From JADJXV01 sp046328995 (GTDB lineage Bacteria; Bacteroidota; Ignavibacteria; Kapaibacteriales; UBA961): DNA of 64,000 bases. Positions 14,666 to 25,178 of this stretch are shown piece after piece. The position numbers were made by a program, and so were the translations under genes. Position 1 is the stretch's first letter; every line of letters begins with the position of its first letter. The stretch covers positions 62,001-126,000 of the forward strand of contig JAXLVN010000004.1 of NCBI GenBank assembly GCA_046328995.1, written 5' to 3'. The notes beneath the pieces were generated by a model that did no database searches, was not told the DNA's origin, and saw only the letters and a program-made list of their open reading frames with translations.

Positions 14666-17600
14666 ATGAAACATCTCTTCTCTTTCCTCCTGCTGATAGT
14701 ATCCGCCACTTCTTTGTATGGTCAGCATATCAGTATTTTTGACATTGACACAACAGCGTCTCCGAAGATGAAGGCGAAATTTTATGCTCTCGATGCCGGA
14801 GACCGTGTGCAGAATCCGGGAGCGGGTGAGCTTCGCCTCACGGAAGACGGTAAGCAGCGTACAATTACGGCGATTAGTTGTCCTCCGTCGAAGCCCCTAG
14901 AGAATGTATCGGTAGCAATGAGTATTGATATTTCGGGGTCTATGGGGGTCAGTGATTTTGGGAAGGTGCCGGTCGAGCTTGGCAAGCGGACGGCGCGCCA
15001 ATTATGCTCAGCCGTAGCGATGCCTCCCTCGGAATTTGCTCTTCAGATCTGCAACGACAGGGCCGCAATTGTGCAGGACCTTACGACAGATCGGACGGCG
15101 GTTCTCAATGGTGTGGATCTTGTACAAGCGGGTGGTGAAAATGACTTCGTCGAGCATCTTCTTAATCCGCTGACCGGACTTCTCACCGTAGCAAAAGTAG
15201 GGAAATACAAAAAAATTGCCGTTCTTTATACCGATGCCTGGTGGTATCCTCTGACACCGCAAGAAGTTCAACGATGCAAAGATACATGTTCCAAATACGC
15301 CATTACCTTCTATGCCGTCATATACTCACGTCCTGAATCAGACCCGAACGGTATCAAAACATCATTACGGGAAATTGCCGAATATACCGGTGGAGCACTC
15401 TATGACGGAATTACCTCCGAAACGGCGGCAGACGATATAGCTGCACGAGAAAAGCATGTGTTTCAGGGTGAACCACCATGTACCATTGAATGGCAAAGCG
15501 ATACTCACTGTAGCCAAGAACTCGTCAATGTCTCACTTTCCTGGCAGAATCGCAGCAGTACGAATTATTATACAGCATCTCCAAAAGCACTCGAATATCT
15601 CGAATTTTCTCCGATGAGTTATCATTTTGATGCTCCGCCGATAGGAAGCGCCGTCACACAGGTAATCACCGTGACAGCCAGGAATGCTACCTTTGCCGTG
15701 AATGCCATTAGACCGTCGAATCCTGCTTTTTCCCTCACACCATCTGTCTTTACACTCAATCCTAATGAAAGTCGCACCCTCACTCTGAGCTATTCTGCAT
15801 CGGATAGCGGCTTTGCATTTACCCGTTTTTTAGTAGAAAATGACCGATGTCCGCAGTTTTTTTATGCAAGCGGAGGGTATGGAAGAATCCGACCTGCCGT
15901 GCCGACGCTCAAAGTCACACAGCCAAACAATGGCGACATCTATGCCGTCGGCAGCGATACGGTTATCCGATGGGAAGGAATTTCGCCAACCGATACAGTG
16001 CGAATTGATTACAGTATCGACCGTGGTGCATCATGGCTGCCCATTACTCCGAAAGCCACAGGATTACAGTATTCGTGGTCACCTGTGCCGCGCCCTGCTT
16101 CCACCAACTGCTTAGTCAGAGTACAGCAGCCGTCGGGCGACGGCGGCGGAGCAGGCAGCAACGCGCAAGACCGCATCCTGGGGTACTGCCCGGATGCGGT
16201 GTTCAGCTTGGCGTATAGTCCGACAGGTACAACGATTGCCACCGGAACAGCCAACAATCTACTACAGTTGTGGAATGTAAGTAATGGCCAGATAAGTCAA
16301 TCTATTTTCGCAAGTAATTTGTATGTACGGTCGGTGGCATTTAGTCCCACCGGTGATACGGTCGTGACTGTCGGTGGAACAGATTTTATGATTATGATGT
16401 GGAAGGCAGCCACGGGACAGCTCTTACGCATGTTCTCCGGCCACACCGGCGATGTTCAGGAGGTAGTTTTCAGTCCTGACGGCACTGCTTTGGCTTCAGC
16501 CGGGGATAAGACTCTTAAAATATGGGATGTAGCCACCGGGAAGATACGCTGGAACCTCAAAGGACATACCGATGGGGTGCATGCAGTGGCATACAGCAAG
16601 GACGGTCGAATCGTTGCCTCCGGTAGCAGTGACCGGACAATCAAGCTTTGGGATGTAAGCACCGGTACCGAACTCCACACCCTCACGGGCCATACCGATG
16701 GTGCATGGAGTTTAGCGTTCAGTCCGGACGGCAAAACACTCGCCTCCGGCAGCTATGACATGACCGTGCGGGTTTGGGACATTGCCACCGGGCAGCAATT
16801 ACGGGTAATGACCGGACATCACGTGCAGAGTATTGCCTATAGTCCCGACGGTAGAACCATTGCAACCGGCGGCTTAGAAAACACGATAATGCTCTGGGAT
16901 ATGGCGACCGGAAAAGCATACCGCACCCTTATTGGCCATAACCTTGTCGTTAATGGTGTCGCCTTCAGTCCGGATGGCAGTACCCTCGCATCCTGCAGCG
17001 CTGACCGCGCCGTTCGTTTATGGAATATGACCGAGAATATCGTGCAGGAAGATCAGTCGGATACAGTATTTACTATCGCGGAGCCACTTGCTGCAACACA
17101 TGATATTATAATGGGACAAGTGCTTGTCGGCAGAATGAAAGATTCAGCGGTGACAAACTTCGTCGAGAATTATGGTTCGTATCCTTTTACTGTAAACAGC
17201 ATTAGCTTTCGAGGTGCAGATTCAGCCGCATTTCGCTTCGTATCCGGCACGCCGCCCTATCAAATGCGAGCCATGTCCCAAAAAGCAGCAGAAGTGCGCT
17301 TTCGTCCCAATCGGGTCGGACTCCATACTGCGGAAATAGTCATTATCACCCAATCAGATACCCTAGTACGCACAATCGAAGGTGAAGGCATAGCGCCGCA
17401 AGTCAGTCTATCGGGTAAGATAATTGACTTTGGCAGAGTAGTCGTAGGACAATACAAAGATTCTCTTCAAATTCCGGTGCTGACCAATATCGGCACCACA
17501 CCGGTGACAATCACCTCAACGAAGCTTGGCTATCTCAATACCCGGGATTTCAGCACCGGTTCGGCCGGCAGCTTTACCCTTAACCCCGGTGAAACACATG

Positions 17601-18415
17601 AATTGTACATGCGCTTTACCCCACACGACATCGGCCGGGTGAGTGGTACGGTCGAATTCTCCTATAACGGCGTCGGCAGTCCGGCGGTGCTACCGCTGTT
17701 TGGCGAAGGAATCATCACCGGCACCGGCGGTGGAGGGGGCAGCAGCTTGGTCTATATTCCCAATGATTCAGGGGCTGCCGGAGACAGAAGGGTACTGCAT
17801 CTGATGAGAAACGGCATACGGCTCGATACGATAGCGTCTGCATTCGAGGCAACGCTTCGTATGCAAAATACAATCCTTGCTCCCATGGCTGAGACAGCCA
17901 TTCTCCGGAGCCGCCGAAGGAACGACTCGATCTACGTCACCATTGCCGGCAGTCTCGGCAGTGGAATGGAAATTGCCCAACTCCCTTGTATTGTAGGTCT
18001 CGGCAGCGTTGAAAACAGCACTGTCGATATCGTTGATTTCTCCCTCTATGATTCAAACAGAACAAAAGTCAGCTTCCCTATCCTCACCCGATCCGGACTT
18101 TTTACCCTGCTTGGTATTTGCCACGAAGGAGGAGACCGGCTGATAAGCTCTGCTGCTGCCACTTCATCGCTTCTGCAGCTTTCGTCCGCTCCGAATGACG
18201 CTACAACGACTATTACCCTCCATTTACCGGAAAAGGGGAATTCTACACTGACGATCTATACCGCCGATGGTACCGCTGTGAACGTGTATTCTTTTGACGA
18301 AGCGGGCGAATACCAAGTCGCACTTGATGAGCGAAACTTTAGTACCGGCGTGTATTATCTGCGACTTGTCACTCCCACGCTGATACGGCACGACCGCTTG
18401 CTGATCTATAAATAA
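14666..18415 (+). CDS. Large secreted protein: VWA, WD40 propeller, anchor domains, T9SS sorting signal
   Basis: Protein of 1249 residues. Signal peptide 1-20. A von Willebrand A domain occupies about residues 75-270 with a MIDAS DISGS at D88/S90/S92. Beta-sandwich modules follow to about 500, including a choice-of-anchor-type and a PKD/SpaA-like unit. Residues 505-795 hold seven WD40 repeats, each ending in LWD-, IWD- or VWD-like strands, enough for one propeller. Two ASH/choice-of-anchor D modules follow (about 800-1010), and residues 1170-1249 form a T9SS type A sorting domain (LTIYTADGTAV ... GVYYLRLVT). Export by T9SS to the cell surface is likely. The OmpA-like gene starts 11 bp downstream, so the two are probably one operon. 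Partners are unknown; the VWA and WD40 parts suggest protein-protein binding. Confidence 0.88.
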   Translation: MKHLFSFLLLIVSATSLYGQHISIFDIDTTASPKMKAKFYALDAGDRVQNPGAGELRLTEDGKQRTITAISCPPSKPLENVSVAMSIDISGSMGVSDFGKVPVELGKRTARQLCSAVAMPPSEFALQICNDRAAIVQDLTTDRTAVLNGVDLVQAGGENDFVEHLLNPLTGLLTVAKVGKYKKIAVLYTDAWWYPLTPQEVQRCKDTCSKYAITFYAVIYSRPESDPNGIKTSLREIAEYTGGALYDGITSETAADDIAAREKHVFQGEPPCTIEWQSDTHCSQELVNVSLSWQNRSSTNYYTASPKALEYLEFSPMSYHFDAPPIGSAVTQVITVTARNATFAVNAIRPSNPAFSLTPSVFTLNPNESRTLTLSYSASDSGFAFTRFLVENDRCPQFFYASGGYGRIRPAVPTLKVTQPNNGDIYAVGSDTVIRWEGISPTDTVRIDYSIDRGASWLPITPKATGLQYSWSPVPRPASTNCLVRVQQPSGDGGGAGSNAQDRILGYCPDAVFSLAYSPTGTTIATGTANNLLQLWNVSNGQISQSIFASNLYVRSVAFSPTGDTVVTVGGTDFMIMMWKAATGQLLRMFSGHTGDVQEVVFSPDGTALASAGDKTLKIWDVATGKIRWNLKGHTDGVHAVAYSKDGRIVASGSSDRTIKLWDVSTGTELHTLTGHTDGAWSLAFSPDGKTLASGSYDMTVRVWDIATGQQLRVMTGHHVQSIAYSPDGRTIATGGLENTIMLWDMATGKAYRTLIGHNLVVNGVAFSPDGSTLASCSADRAVRLWNMTENIVQEDQSDTVFTIAEPLAATHDIIMGQVLVGRMKDSAVTNFVENYGSYPFTVNSISFRGADSAAFRFVSGTPPYQMRAMSQKAAEVRFRPNRVGLHTAEIVIITQSDTLVRTIEGEGIAPQVSLSGKIIDFGRVVVGQYKDSLQIPVLTNIGTTPVTITSTKLGYLNTRDFSTGSAGSFTLNPGETHELYMRFTPHDIGRVSGTVEFSYNGVGSPAVLPLFGEGIITGTGGGGGSSLVYIPNDSGAAGDRRVLHLMRNGIRLDTIASAFEATLRMQNTILAPMAETAILRSRRRNDSIYVTIAGSLGSGMEIAQLPCIVGLGSVENSTVDIVDFSLYDSNRTKVSFPILTRSGLFTLLGICHEGGDRLISSAAATSSLLQLSSAPNDATTTITLHLPEKGNSTLTIYTADGTAVNVYSFDEAGEYQVALDERNFSTGVYYLRLVTPTLIRHDRLLIYK

Positions 18416-18426
18416 GGACTCTCCCC

Positions 18427-20571
18427 ATGAAATTCTTGGTAATGATATTGCTGCTTTCTGCGAGTCTCCACGCTCAGGACCAACGCTCCGACCGCTATGG
18501 TATCACGGGAGCATTTGGTATGAATATGCATTCTGCCGACTTTACGCGCCTGCCCGACTGCCCGAGCTGCTCACCCGGCTATTTCAATGGTAGCGGAAGC
18601 GGATTCACGTATGGACTGCAGTATGAACATGTGCTCGATAACCGCTATGCTCTGTCGGCTATGCTGGTCTATCATTCGCTGAATGGAAAATTCACCAGCT
18701 TGGAAAAAACCACCATTATTGCTGCAGGTGTGCCTACCCCGGGAGAATTTGAACATACCCTCGATGCTACTCTCGGAACACTCGGTATCGAACCCACGCT
18801 ACGATGGACACCCGGTGGAGATTTTTGTGTAAAAGTAGGACTGAATCTCTCGTACTTACTGGTAAAAAACTATCGGCAAAGCGAAAAAATTACCCAGCCA
18901 TCGGAATATGGAACATTTTTAAATCCCGATGGTTCAAATAGTTTCTCTCGCGAACGAAATACCTTCAGCGGCACTATGCAGGCAGCTAGCGCGCTTTTTC
19001 TTGCTCCGGTGATTTCACTCAGCTACAGCGCGCGGCTCAATAGGCAAGGAACGCTCTTTCTCGAACCCTTTGGCGCGTATTATGTGGGTGGTACAAATAT
19101 CGTTGGCGATGATGCAGTGAAAAAATGGAAGGTCAATTCCCTCACCTTCGGGCTGTCGTTGATGTATTCTCCTGCCCACACAGCTACAAAACCGGCGATT
19201 GAGAAGGAAGAATGGCACATTGATACCCTGCGCATTGTCCATGACAGCACAACATCAGCACTTGTAATTGGGCAAGTCAGCAGGAAGTCCACCACCACAG
19301 AAACAGATGAAGGCAGCAGTACCACACATTCCCTTAGCAGAACAGATACGCTTTTTGTTCCGAAGCAAACTATTCAGGCAAGCATTACAGCCGTCGGTGT
19401 CGATTCGGGCGGAAGAGAAGTGCCCAATCCTACGTTTATAATTGAAGAATTTATTGCCAATCGATTAGACCCGTTACTCCCCTATATTTTCTTTGAAGAG
19501 GGGTCGGGTACGATACCCGAGCGGTATATCCGGCTCGATAAGCAGCATGCGCAGAGTTTTTCGGTGCAGTCTCTCTACCGTGATTCAACGCTCAAACTCT
19601 ATCTCAATATCCTGAATATTATTGGCAAACGCTTATCTGACAATCCATTAGCCACGATTACACTCGTTGGATGCAATGCTGATATTGGCGCCGAAAAGGG
19701 GCAGCTCACTCTATCGGAACAACGAGCGATGTCCGTGAGGAACTATTTGTGGGAGGTATGGAATATTGACGAAAAAAGGGTGCGAATGGGCAGGCAAGGG
19801 CTACCGGACAAAGCATCGACACCAAAGAACGAACCCGATAAGATGGCGGAGAATAGAAGAGTAGAGATATACTCGGACAATCCGAACATACTCGAACCGA
19901 TTTTTATTGAAAAAATCGACCGTACGGCGAATCCGCCGGCCGTCCGATTCCATCTCCGGGCATCATCGCCGGACTCACCCCTATCCGACTGGACTCTGTC
20001 GTCGTATCAGGCATCGGCACGCACGCAAGGGTTTGACCGGCACGGCAATGGCTCAGTTCCGCAGGTTATTGACTGGAAATTAGCCGATAATCAGACAATT
20101 GCGCCACAGCTTGACGAGGAAATCAGAAGCGAACTTCAGGTACGTGATAGCGCAGGTAGCTCGGTATCCGTCCCGGGAAACAATCTGAAGGTAGCCGTCA
20201 GATCCATTCAGAAAAAACGGCGAGAAGTGACCGGAAATTATGAAAATGATCGTTATAGTTTGATACTCTTTGACTTCAATAAAACCAGTATTGAAGGAAA
20301 TAATATTGCTATTGTACGCTTTATTTCGTCGCGTATCAAAAAAGATTCAAAGGTTAGTATTACCGGCTATGCCGACAGAACCGGCGATGCAGGATATGTC
20401 CGAGCTCTTTCCCTCCGCCGGGCCAATGCCACCCGAGATGCAGTGCAGCGAGCCGATGCCGCGACGGTCGGTGTCGGCAGCGATATCATTCTCTATGATA
20501 ATAAATTGCCGGAGGGTCGATTCTATAGTCGTGCAGTCGTGATAGACGTACAAACGCCGATGACTCCGTAA
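18427..20571 (+). CDS. Outer-membrane beta-barrel protein with two OmpA-like domains
   Basis: Protein of 714 residues. Signal peptide 1-16 (LHAQ), then an eight- to ten-strand-like barrel region (about 18-250) rich in alternating aromatic strands. After a linker, a first OmpA-like peptidoglycan-binding domain runs about residues 350-490 (ATITLVGCNADIGAEKG, LSEQRAMSVRNYLW, NRRVEI). After a beta-sandwich insert, a second OmpA-like region covers about 615-710 (ILFDFNKTSIEG, ITGYADRTGDAGY, LSLRRANATRDAV). Two OmpA-like domains in one chain is unusual. It follows the T9SS giant by 11 bp and probably anchors it, or an associated complex, between outer membrane and cell wall; that role is inference. 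Confidence 0.85.
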   Translation: MKFLVMILLLSASLHAQDQRSDRYGITGAFGMNMHSADFTRLPDCPSCSPGYFNGSGSGFTYGLQYEHVLDNRYALSAMLVYHSLNGKFTSLEKTTIIAAGVPTPGEFEHTLDATLGTLGIEPTLRWTPGGDFCVKVGLNLSYLLVKNYRQSEKITQPSEYGTFLNPDGSNSFSRERNTFSGTMQAASALFLAPVISLSYSARLNRQGTLFLEPFGAYYVGGTNIVGDDAVKKWKVNSLTFGLSLMYSPAHTATKPAIEKEEWHIDTLRIVHDSTTSALVIGQVSRKSTTTETDEGSSTTHSLSRTDTLFVPKQTIQASITAVGVDSGGREVPNPTFIIEEFIANRLDPLLPYIFFEEGSGTIPERYIRLDKQHAQSFSVQSLYRDSTLKLYLNILNIIGKRLSDNPLATITLVGCNADIGAEKGQLTLSEQRAMSVRNYLWEVWNIDEKRVRMGRQGLPDKASTPKNEPDKMAENRRVEIYSDNPNILEPIFIEKIDRTANPPAVRFHLRASSPDSPLSDWTLSSYQASARTQGFDRHGNGSVPQVIDWKLADNQTIAPQLDEEIRSELQVRDSAGSSVSVPGNNLKVAVRSIQKKRREVTGNYENDRYSLILFDFNKTSIEGNNIAIVRFISSRIKKDSKVSITGYADRTGDAGYVRALSLRRANATRDAVQRADAATVGVGSDIILYDNKLPEGRFYSRAVVIDVQTPMTP

Positions 20572-20652
20572 CGGATTGTATTAAAAGCAGATACAGGCAA
20601 CACCTTCAAAATGGTGTGGCCGGACATTGCTCCCGGAACATAGGTCGTTTTC

Positions 20653-23211
20653 TCAAAACTTCACACTAATCCCAATCGTGGGAAGTATTGGCAGCATCGC
20701 CGTTTGGCGGGTCTCGATCTCGAGGGTTTGGCGGTTGACACGGTAATTCTCGGCGAGGATATTCTTGCGGTTATAGACATTAATGATATCCAAATAAAAG
20801 CTCCATTCCCAGCCGAACCATTCAGCATATGTCGTGCCGCGAAGGTCGAGGCGGTGATAATCCGGCAAACGTGCCTGATTGAGATTCTCATCGCCACCAC
20901 GGTCCACGATAAAGACCACACCGCGCCAGTCTTCGTCGATTTTAGCGATATTATTTCCTGTAAGTGTGTCTTTTTGCTGAATAATACGCGGCTTGATACC
21001 GACGGGCTTCGTCCATGGGAATCCTGTGCCATATGCCCAGGTAAAGCTCACATCAAGCCATGAAGCAGCTTTCCAGCCACCGGTGATACTGAGATTGTGG
21101 CGCCGGTCAAAATTAAACGGAATCGTGAAGCCGTCGCGGTAACGGTTCGCAAAACCAAACGAATACGACAACCAACCATACAACGGACTATCGCCCACAC
21201 CCTGTAATTTCTGGAGGAAAACCTCCACGCCGTAGGCATTCCCGGTCGCATTATTGACCGGTGTCGCGGTGAGGGAATCACCCTCGAAGGCAATCGGCGC
21301 AGTCCACCCTTCGCGCTTGGTAATGTCTTTGCCGTCAATGCGCTCGGTGCGGTAATTCGTGCCGCGGAGCTTCTGCTGGAGAATTAAATCATCAAAATTT
21401 TTATAATATCCTTCGACCCGAATCTGCCATTCAGGACTCAGCATGTGCTCGATACCGGCTATGTAATGCGTTGCTTTTTCAGCAAGTAAGGATTCAGTCG
21501 CCGACGTCGTTAAGTCCAAAAACACCTGCCGGTCAAACAGCTTTTCGTAGCCCGGTGATTGATAATACAAGCCCCAGGCGCCACGGAGAGTCGTCACCGA
21601 GTCAAGCGCATAGCTCGCCGATAATCGTGGCGAAAGATACGTTCTGCCAATGATTTCAAAGCGGTCGAGCCGTAATCCGGGCGTGAGGGTAAGTGCTTTA
21701 GTAATTTTATAGTTATCCTGAATATAAATATTACTCCGCGCATAGTCGATCGACGTGCCGAAGGACTCCGGGAAAGCAGCAATCCGGGGATTGGAAGCCC
21801 GCAATGCCAGAAGGCGAGGGTCGAGAATTATCTCAAAATCAACGCCTGTGGTGATAAAATCAAGTGCGCCGCCAAGCTCGATGTAGTGTTCGGGTGAGAG
21901 TTTCCACCCAAGCTCGGTCTTGATGGAAGTCTTCTGAAAATTAAAACTCTGGCTTCCCTCAATGCTGTACAGCGTCGGCACATCGAGTCCTGCCTTGCGC
22001 AGCGAATCCTGCAGCCGTTGAATACTCTCACGGCTTGAGCTGTCGCCGAAGATCTGATTCGAACCTCCCGTGCCGCCGAAGTTACTGGACCCGACATTTT
22101 TGTAATACGATACGGTGGTGGTCGCGAGCAGCTTGTCGGTGGGAGTCCAGAGCCAGGTAAATCCGAGCACATCATTGAAAGATTTATCAAATAAACTGAT
22201 GCTGTCGGCCTGCGAGCGATTAGCGCCGGAGGTGAGCTCGGTATTATCCCGACTGGAAATACCGTTGAGGATAAAGGTATGATTAGTAAACGGCTTGAGT
22301 ACGATTTTGCCCTGAATATCCCGGAAATTCGGCAGAGCGATATCACCATCGACTGCGCCGGACGCCTTGGCTATCGGTCCGGCAATGAGATCGTAGTACG
22401 TTCTCCTGGTCGAGACGATCCACGACGCATCCCAAAACGGCAGGCCGCCCTCGAGCACGAGATTGGCATTCGTCAAGCTGATATTCGTCTTGCCGCCGAT
22501 ACTGCGTTCGGTCGTGCCTTCACGATTGGTAATGTCTAACACCGCCGACAGACGATCCGAGTATTTGGCCGGGAATCCGCCGGTCAGGAGGGTGATACCG
22601 CTGACGGTCTCGGGGTTGAACATCGACACAAAACCATATAAACGATAGGGGTTAAATACTTCGATATTGTCCATAATAATTAAATTCTGGTCCGGACCGC
22701 TCCCGCGCACGATAATTTGTGATGAAAAATCATTCGGAGCGACGACGCCCGGCAGGGTCTGCAGTGACCGCAGCACATCTTCTGCCGCGCCGGCTTTAAA
22801 TTTCGCTTCTTTCGGTGCAATCGTGAGGATACTCGGGCGGGTGTCGGTCTGCTCTTGCTTGCGGCGACTGGCGGTAATTTCGACTTCCTTGACCTGAACG
22901 GATGATTGATTCAGAGAGAAGGTAAATTCTTTTTTGGATGTCGGGGAGAGAGTAATCGTCTGCCGGGCTGACTCGTAGCCGAGTAAACGTGCTTCCAGCA
23001 GATGAGTACCGTTGGGAATCCCGGTGAGTGTGAAATTTCCTCCCGTTTTGGTCTGTGTGCCCCGCTCAAGGAGCTTGATAAATACCGTCACACCCACAAG
23101 CGGCTTGCCGGCCTGATCCTTGACGGTGCCACGGATGTCGGAAGTAGTTTGAGCTTTGATGAATAAGGATGTTAGCAGAAATGACAGAAGAATGGCGGAG
23201 CGAAAAAGCAT
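20653..23211 (-). CDS. TonB-dependent receptor with CarboxypepD_reg-like N-domain
   Basis: Outer-membrane active transporter of 852 residues. The ATG at 23211 gives a signal peptide MLFRSAILLSFLLTSLFIKAQ; a longer frame to 23259 lacks one. Residues about 22-105 are a carboxypeptidase-regulatory-like domain (IRGTVKDQAGKPLVGVTVFI). The plug (about 115-250) includes PGVVAPNDFSSQIIVRGSGPDQNLIIMD split over two strands and LLTGGFPAKYSDRLSAVLDI. The rest is the 22-strand barrel ending in the aromatic IGISVKF. No adjacent SusD-like lipoprotein, so it is not a Sus pair. Substrate unknown. Next gene on this strand lies 81 bp upstream. Confidence 0.9.
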   Translation of the reverse strand: MLFRSAILLSFLLTSLFIKAQTTSDIRGTVKDQAGKPLVGVTVFIKLLERGTQTKTGGNFTLTGIPNGTHLLEARLLGYESARQTITLSPTSKKEFTFSLNQSSVQVKEVEITASRRKQEQTDTRPSILTIAPKEAKFKAGAAEDVLRSLQTLPGVVAPNDFSSQIIVRGSGPDQNLIIMDNIEVFNPYRLYGFVSMFNPETVSGITLLTGGFPAKYSDRLSAVLDITNREGTTERSIGGKTNISLTNANLVLEGGLPFWDASWIVSTRRTYYDLIAGPIAKASGAVDGDIALPNFRDIQGKIVLKPFTNHTFILNGISSRDNTELTSGANRSQADSISLFDKSFNDVLGFTWLWTPTDKLLATTTVSYYKNVGSSNFGGTGGSNQIFGDSSSRESIQRLQDSLRKAGLDVPTLYSIEGSQSFNFQKTSIKTELGWKLSPEHYIELGGALDFITTGVDFEIILDPRLLALRASNPRIAAFPESFGTSIDYARSNIYIQDNYKITKALTLTPGLRLDRFEIIGRTYLSPRLSASYALDSVTTLRGAWGLYYQSPGYEKLFDRQVFLDLTTSATESLLAEKATHYIAGIEHMLSPEWQIRVEGYYKNFDDLILQQKLRGTNYRTERIDGKDITKREGWTAPIAFEGDSLTATPVNNATGNAYGVEVFLQKLQGVGDSPLYGWLSYSFGFANRYRDGFTIPFNFDRRHNLSITGGWKAASWLDVSFTWAYGTGFPWTKPVGIKPRIIQQKDTLTGNNIAKIDEDWRGVVFIVDRGGDENLNQARLPDYHRLDLRGTTYAEWFGWEWSFYLDIINVYNRKNILAENYRVNRQTLEIETRQTAMLPILPTIGISVKF

Positions 23212-23292
23212 AGATACAATAGATTGAACAGGCAGAATTGCCAAAAAAATTTTGGCCATTGACGTGAAGAGGTGGGAAGTGTTTTGAAAAAT

Positions 23293-24999
23293 TTATCCTG
23301 CCTTGGGCACCTCCATCGGACGCTCACGGTGCAGCATGACCCAGTCTCCGTTCTCAATAAGTGCTTCTTTGCCGAGCTCGAGAATAAGTGACTGCGCGGC
23401 TTCCATATTTGACGTCTTGAGTTGAAGCATGAAATATTTTTTTGCATTGGCGAATAATGTACCCATGCGCGTATATTGACGGGACTGTTCGCTGAAAAGT
23501 CGCTTCTCTCCATAGCCGTGAAGCAGCGCACCGAATACCTGTACCACGCCGAGCAGGAGCGTCAGGTGGGTAAGGGGATTATGCGTAAGAAGAAAATCGA
23601 ACGACGTCTCGAGAGTGGCGAGTGACAGTCCGGCGAAAAAGAAAATATTACCCCAGGCTTTTAGTAATTTCAGCTTGGAACTATCTCGCTCGGCTGTTTT
23701 TATAAAATAGTTGTACTGGTCATCAATCCAATGCTTACCAATGAGTTGCAGACGTTCGCCGAGCGTGTCGTCATTCTGAAAATCTCCGTTGCGGTAGTCA
23801 CCAAGCGGGATACTCCAGGTAATGACCGCATCGCGAATCCAGTCAAGATCGCCCTTTTGCTTGCGCATGTAGTGTTCGGCAATATTGTCCTTGAGACCGG
23901 CTATCTGCCAGAAAAGCTGAATGCGGAGCCCCTCGGCTAGAGCCCGGTAATCAAGATATTTAATTTCAAATTCACCGCGGTGTGCCCATAAATATCCGGT
24001 GTATGCTGCCGTAAGTCCAAGGATATAGGTGAGTAATACCCACGGATTGCCGGTGAAAATAAAACTCGTCACCTGTGCCGACACCACAATAAAGACCAGG
24101 ACAAAGAGCCAGAGAAGCGTCTTCAGCGTTCGCTTCTGATACAGCCCTGCCAGCACATCCGCCGTCGCATAACGGTCGAGGTTCATTGCCAGAGAGTCCG
24201 GCATGGAGGCAATTATTTCCGGCGGCAGGACATACGACTTACTCTTCGGTTTTTGCGCGGTAACCGTCTCGGCATGCTGCGTGCAATCAGCATTAAACCC
24301 ATCAATTCTCCGGAAAATACGTTGGAATTCGGCTTCGTTCTGATTGTCCGTCTCCGGGTATAGCCACGTCGTCGTCAGACTGTAATTCGGAATATTCTGC
24401 GTGCCGCTGCGGGGAGTGAGTATGTGATACACCGGACCGGACTCGACGATGTCGAGCGGACTCTGATGCGCATACGAGGAGGGAATACCGTGAATCTTGA
24501 ACTCCACCACCTGCGCCGTGCTGCCGACAAGTGTCGATGGTACGCCGTCCCAAAGGGCAATTAAAATCTGACAATGCCGCGCGACATACGCCCCGACGAG
24601 CGCGTACTGTTCGTCCCGGCGCGCGCCGTAGTGCTCTACGTCACGCTCAAACGTGCCCTCCATAAGTGGCAATTCAAACACATGCTTCGCTCGTTTTAAG
24701 AGTCCACGGAATTCTCCTAACGACTCCCAACTCTCGAAATCACGTTCGTAGAGTCGTACCGGCATCGGCAGCGGCACAATCAGGTCAATTCCCGACTCCA
24801 ATGCCACCTCCGCCGCAATACGATCGGCCCCTTCCGCCAGCGGCGAAATGAGCATGAGCGGCGTGTGCGGGTATTCCTCCTGCACGTCGGCAAAAAACTC
24901 ATGGATTAATCGCCGCAGCACGCCCACATCCTCCGGACGCACGTTGCGATGCCCCGTAATGCCAAGTACTAATGGTAGTCGTGTCACATCAGATTTCAT
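23293..24999 (-). CDS. SLOG-domain membrane protein with SLATT-like 2TM regions
   Basis: Protein of 568 residues with the ATG at 24999; a longer frame starts with TTG at 25032. Residues 8-210 form a Rossmann-like SLOG domain, a fold proposed to sense nucleotide-derived ligands: GITGHR at 13-18, SPLAEGADR near 52-60, LIVPLPMP near 73-80, YERDF, and a second strand LIALWDG. Two membrane helices follow (about 295-345), then YLDYRALAEGLRIQLFW, a segment typical of SLATT-type (SMODS and SLOG-associating 2TM) effectors. A second hydrophobic pair lies at about 455-510. No enzymatic motif is seen. Such SLOG/2TM proteins are proposed to act as ligand-gated pores in bacterial conflict systems. It is divergent from a nucleotide cyclase gene with 262 bp between starts. 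Confidence 0.7.
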   Translation of the reverse strand: MKSDVTRLPLVLGITGHRNVRPEDVGVLRRLIHEFFADVQEEYPHTPLMLISPLAEGADRIAAEVALESGIDLIVPLPMPVRLYERDFESWESLGEFRGLLKRAKHVFELPLMEGTFERDVEHYGARRDEQYALVGAYVARHCQILIALWDGVPSTLVGSTAQVVEFKIHGIPSSYAHQSPLDIVESGPVYHILTPRSGTQNIPNYSLTTTWLYPETDNQNEAEFQRIFRRIDGFNADCTQHAETVTAQKPKSKSYVLPPEIIASMPDSLAMNLDRYATADVLAGLYQKRTLKTLLWLFVLVFIVVSAQVTSFIFTGNPWVLLTYILGLTAAYTGYLWAHRGEFEIKYLDYRALAEGLRIQLFWQIAGLKDNIAEHYMRKQKGDLDWIRDAVITWSIPLGDYRNGDFQNDDTLGERLQLIGKHWIDDQYNYFIKTAERDSSKLKLLKAWGNIFFFAGLSLATLETSFDFLLTHNPLTHLTLLLGVVQVFGALLHGYGEKRLFSEQSRQYTRMGTLFANAKKYFMLQLKTSNMEAAQSLILELGKEALIENGDWVMLHRERPMEVPKAG

Positions 25000-25178
25000 A
25001 CATACTTTCAATTTTTTGTTCCCGTTCCGCAAATTCCAAGCCGTATTTTGCGGTCACCCGTTGCCGTCCAAGCAAAAAAACGTGGGTTACATACAGCAAA
25101 ACAAGTCTCTTAGAAGAATTTACGGCCGCCGGGCTTGAGCTATTTCATTTCAAATATACTCAACAATTATGCAAGCAC

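Noticed and set aside
20653..23211. TonB receptor as SusC of a SusCD pair
   Set aside because: No SusD-like lipoprotein adjoins it; the neighbours are an OmpA-like gene and the SLOG protein gene.
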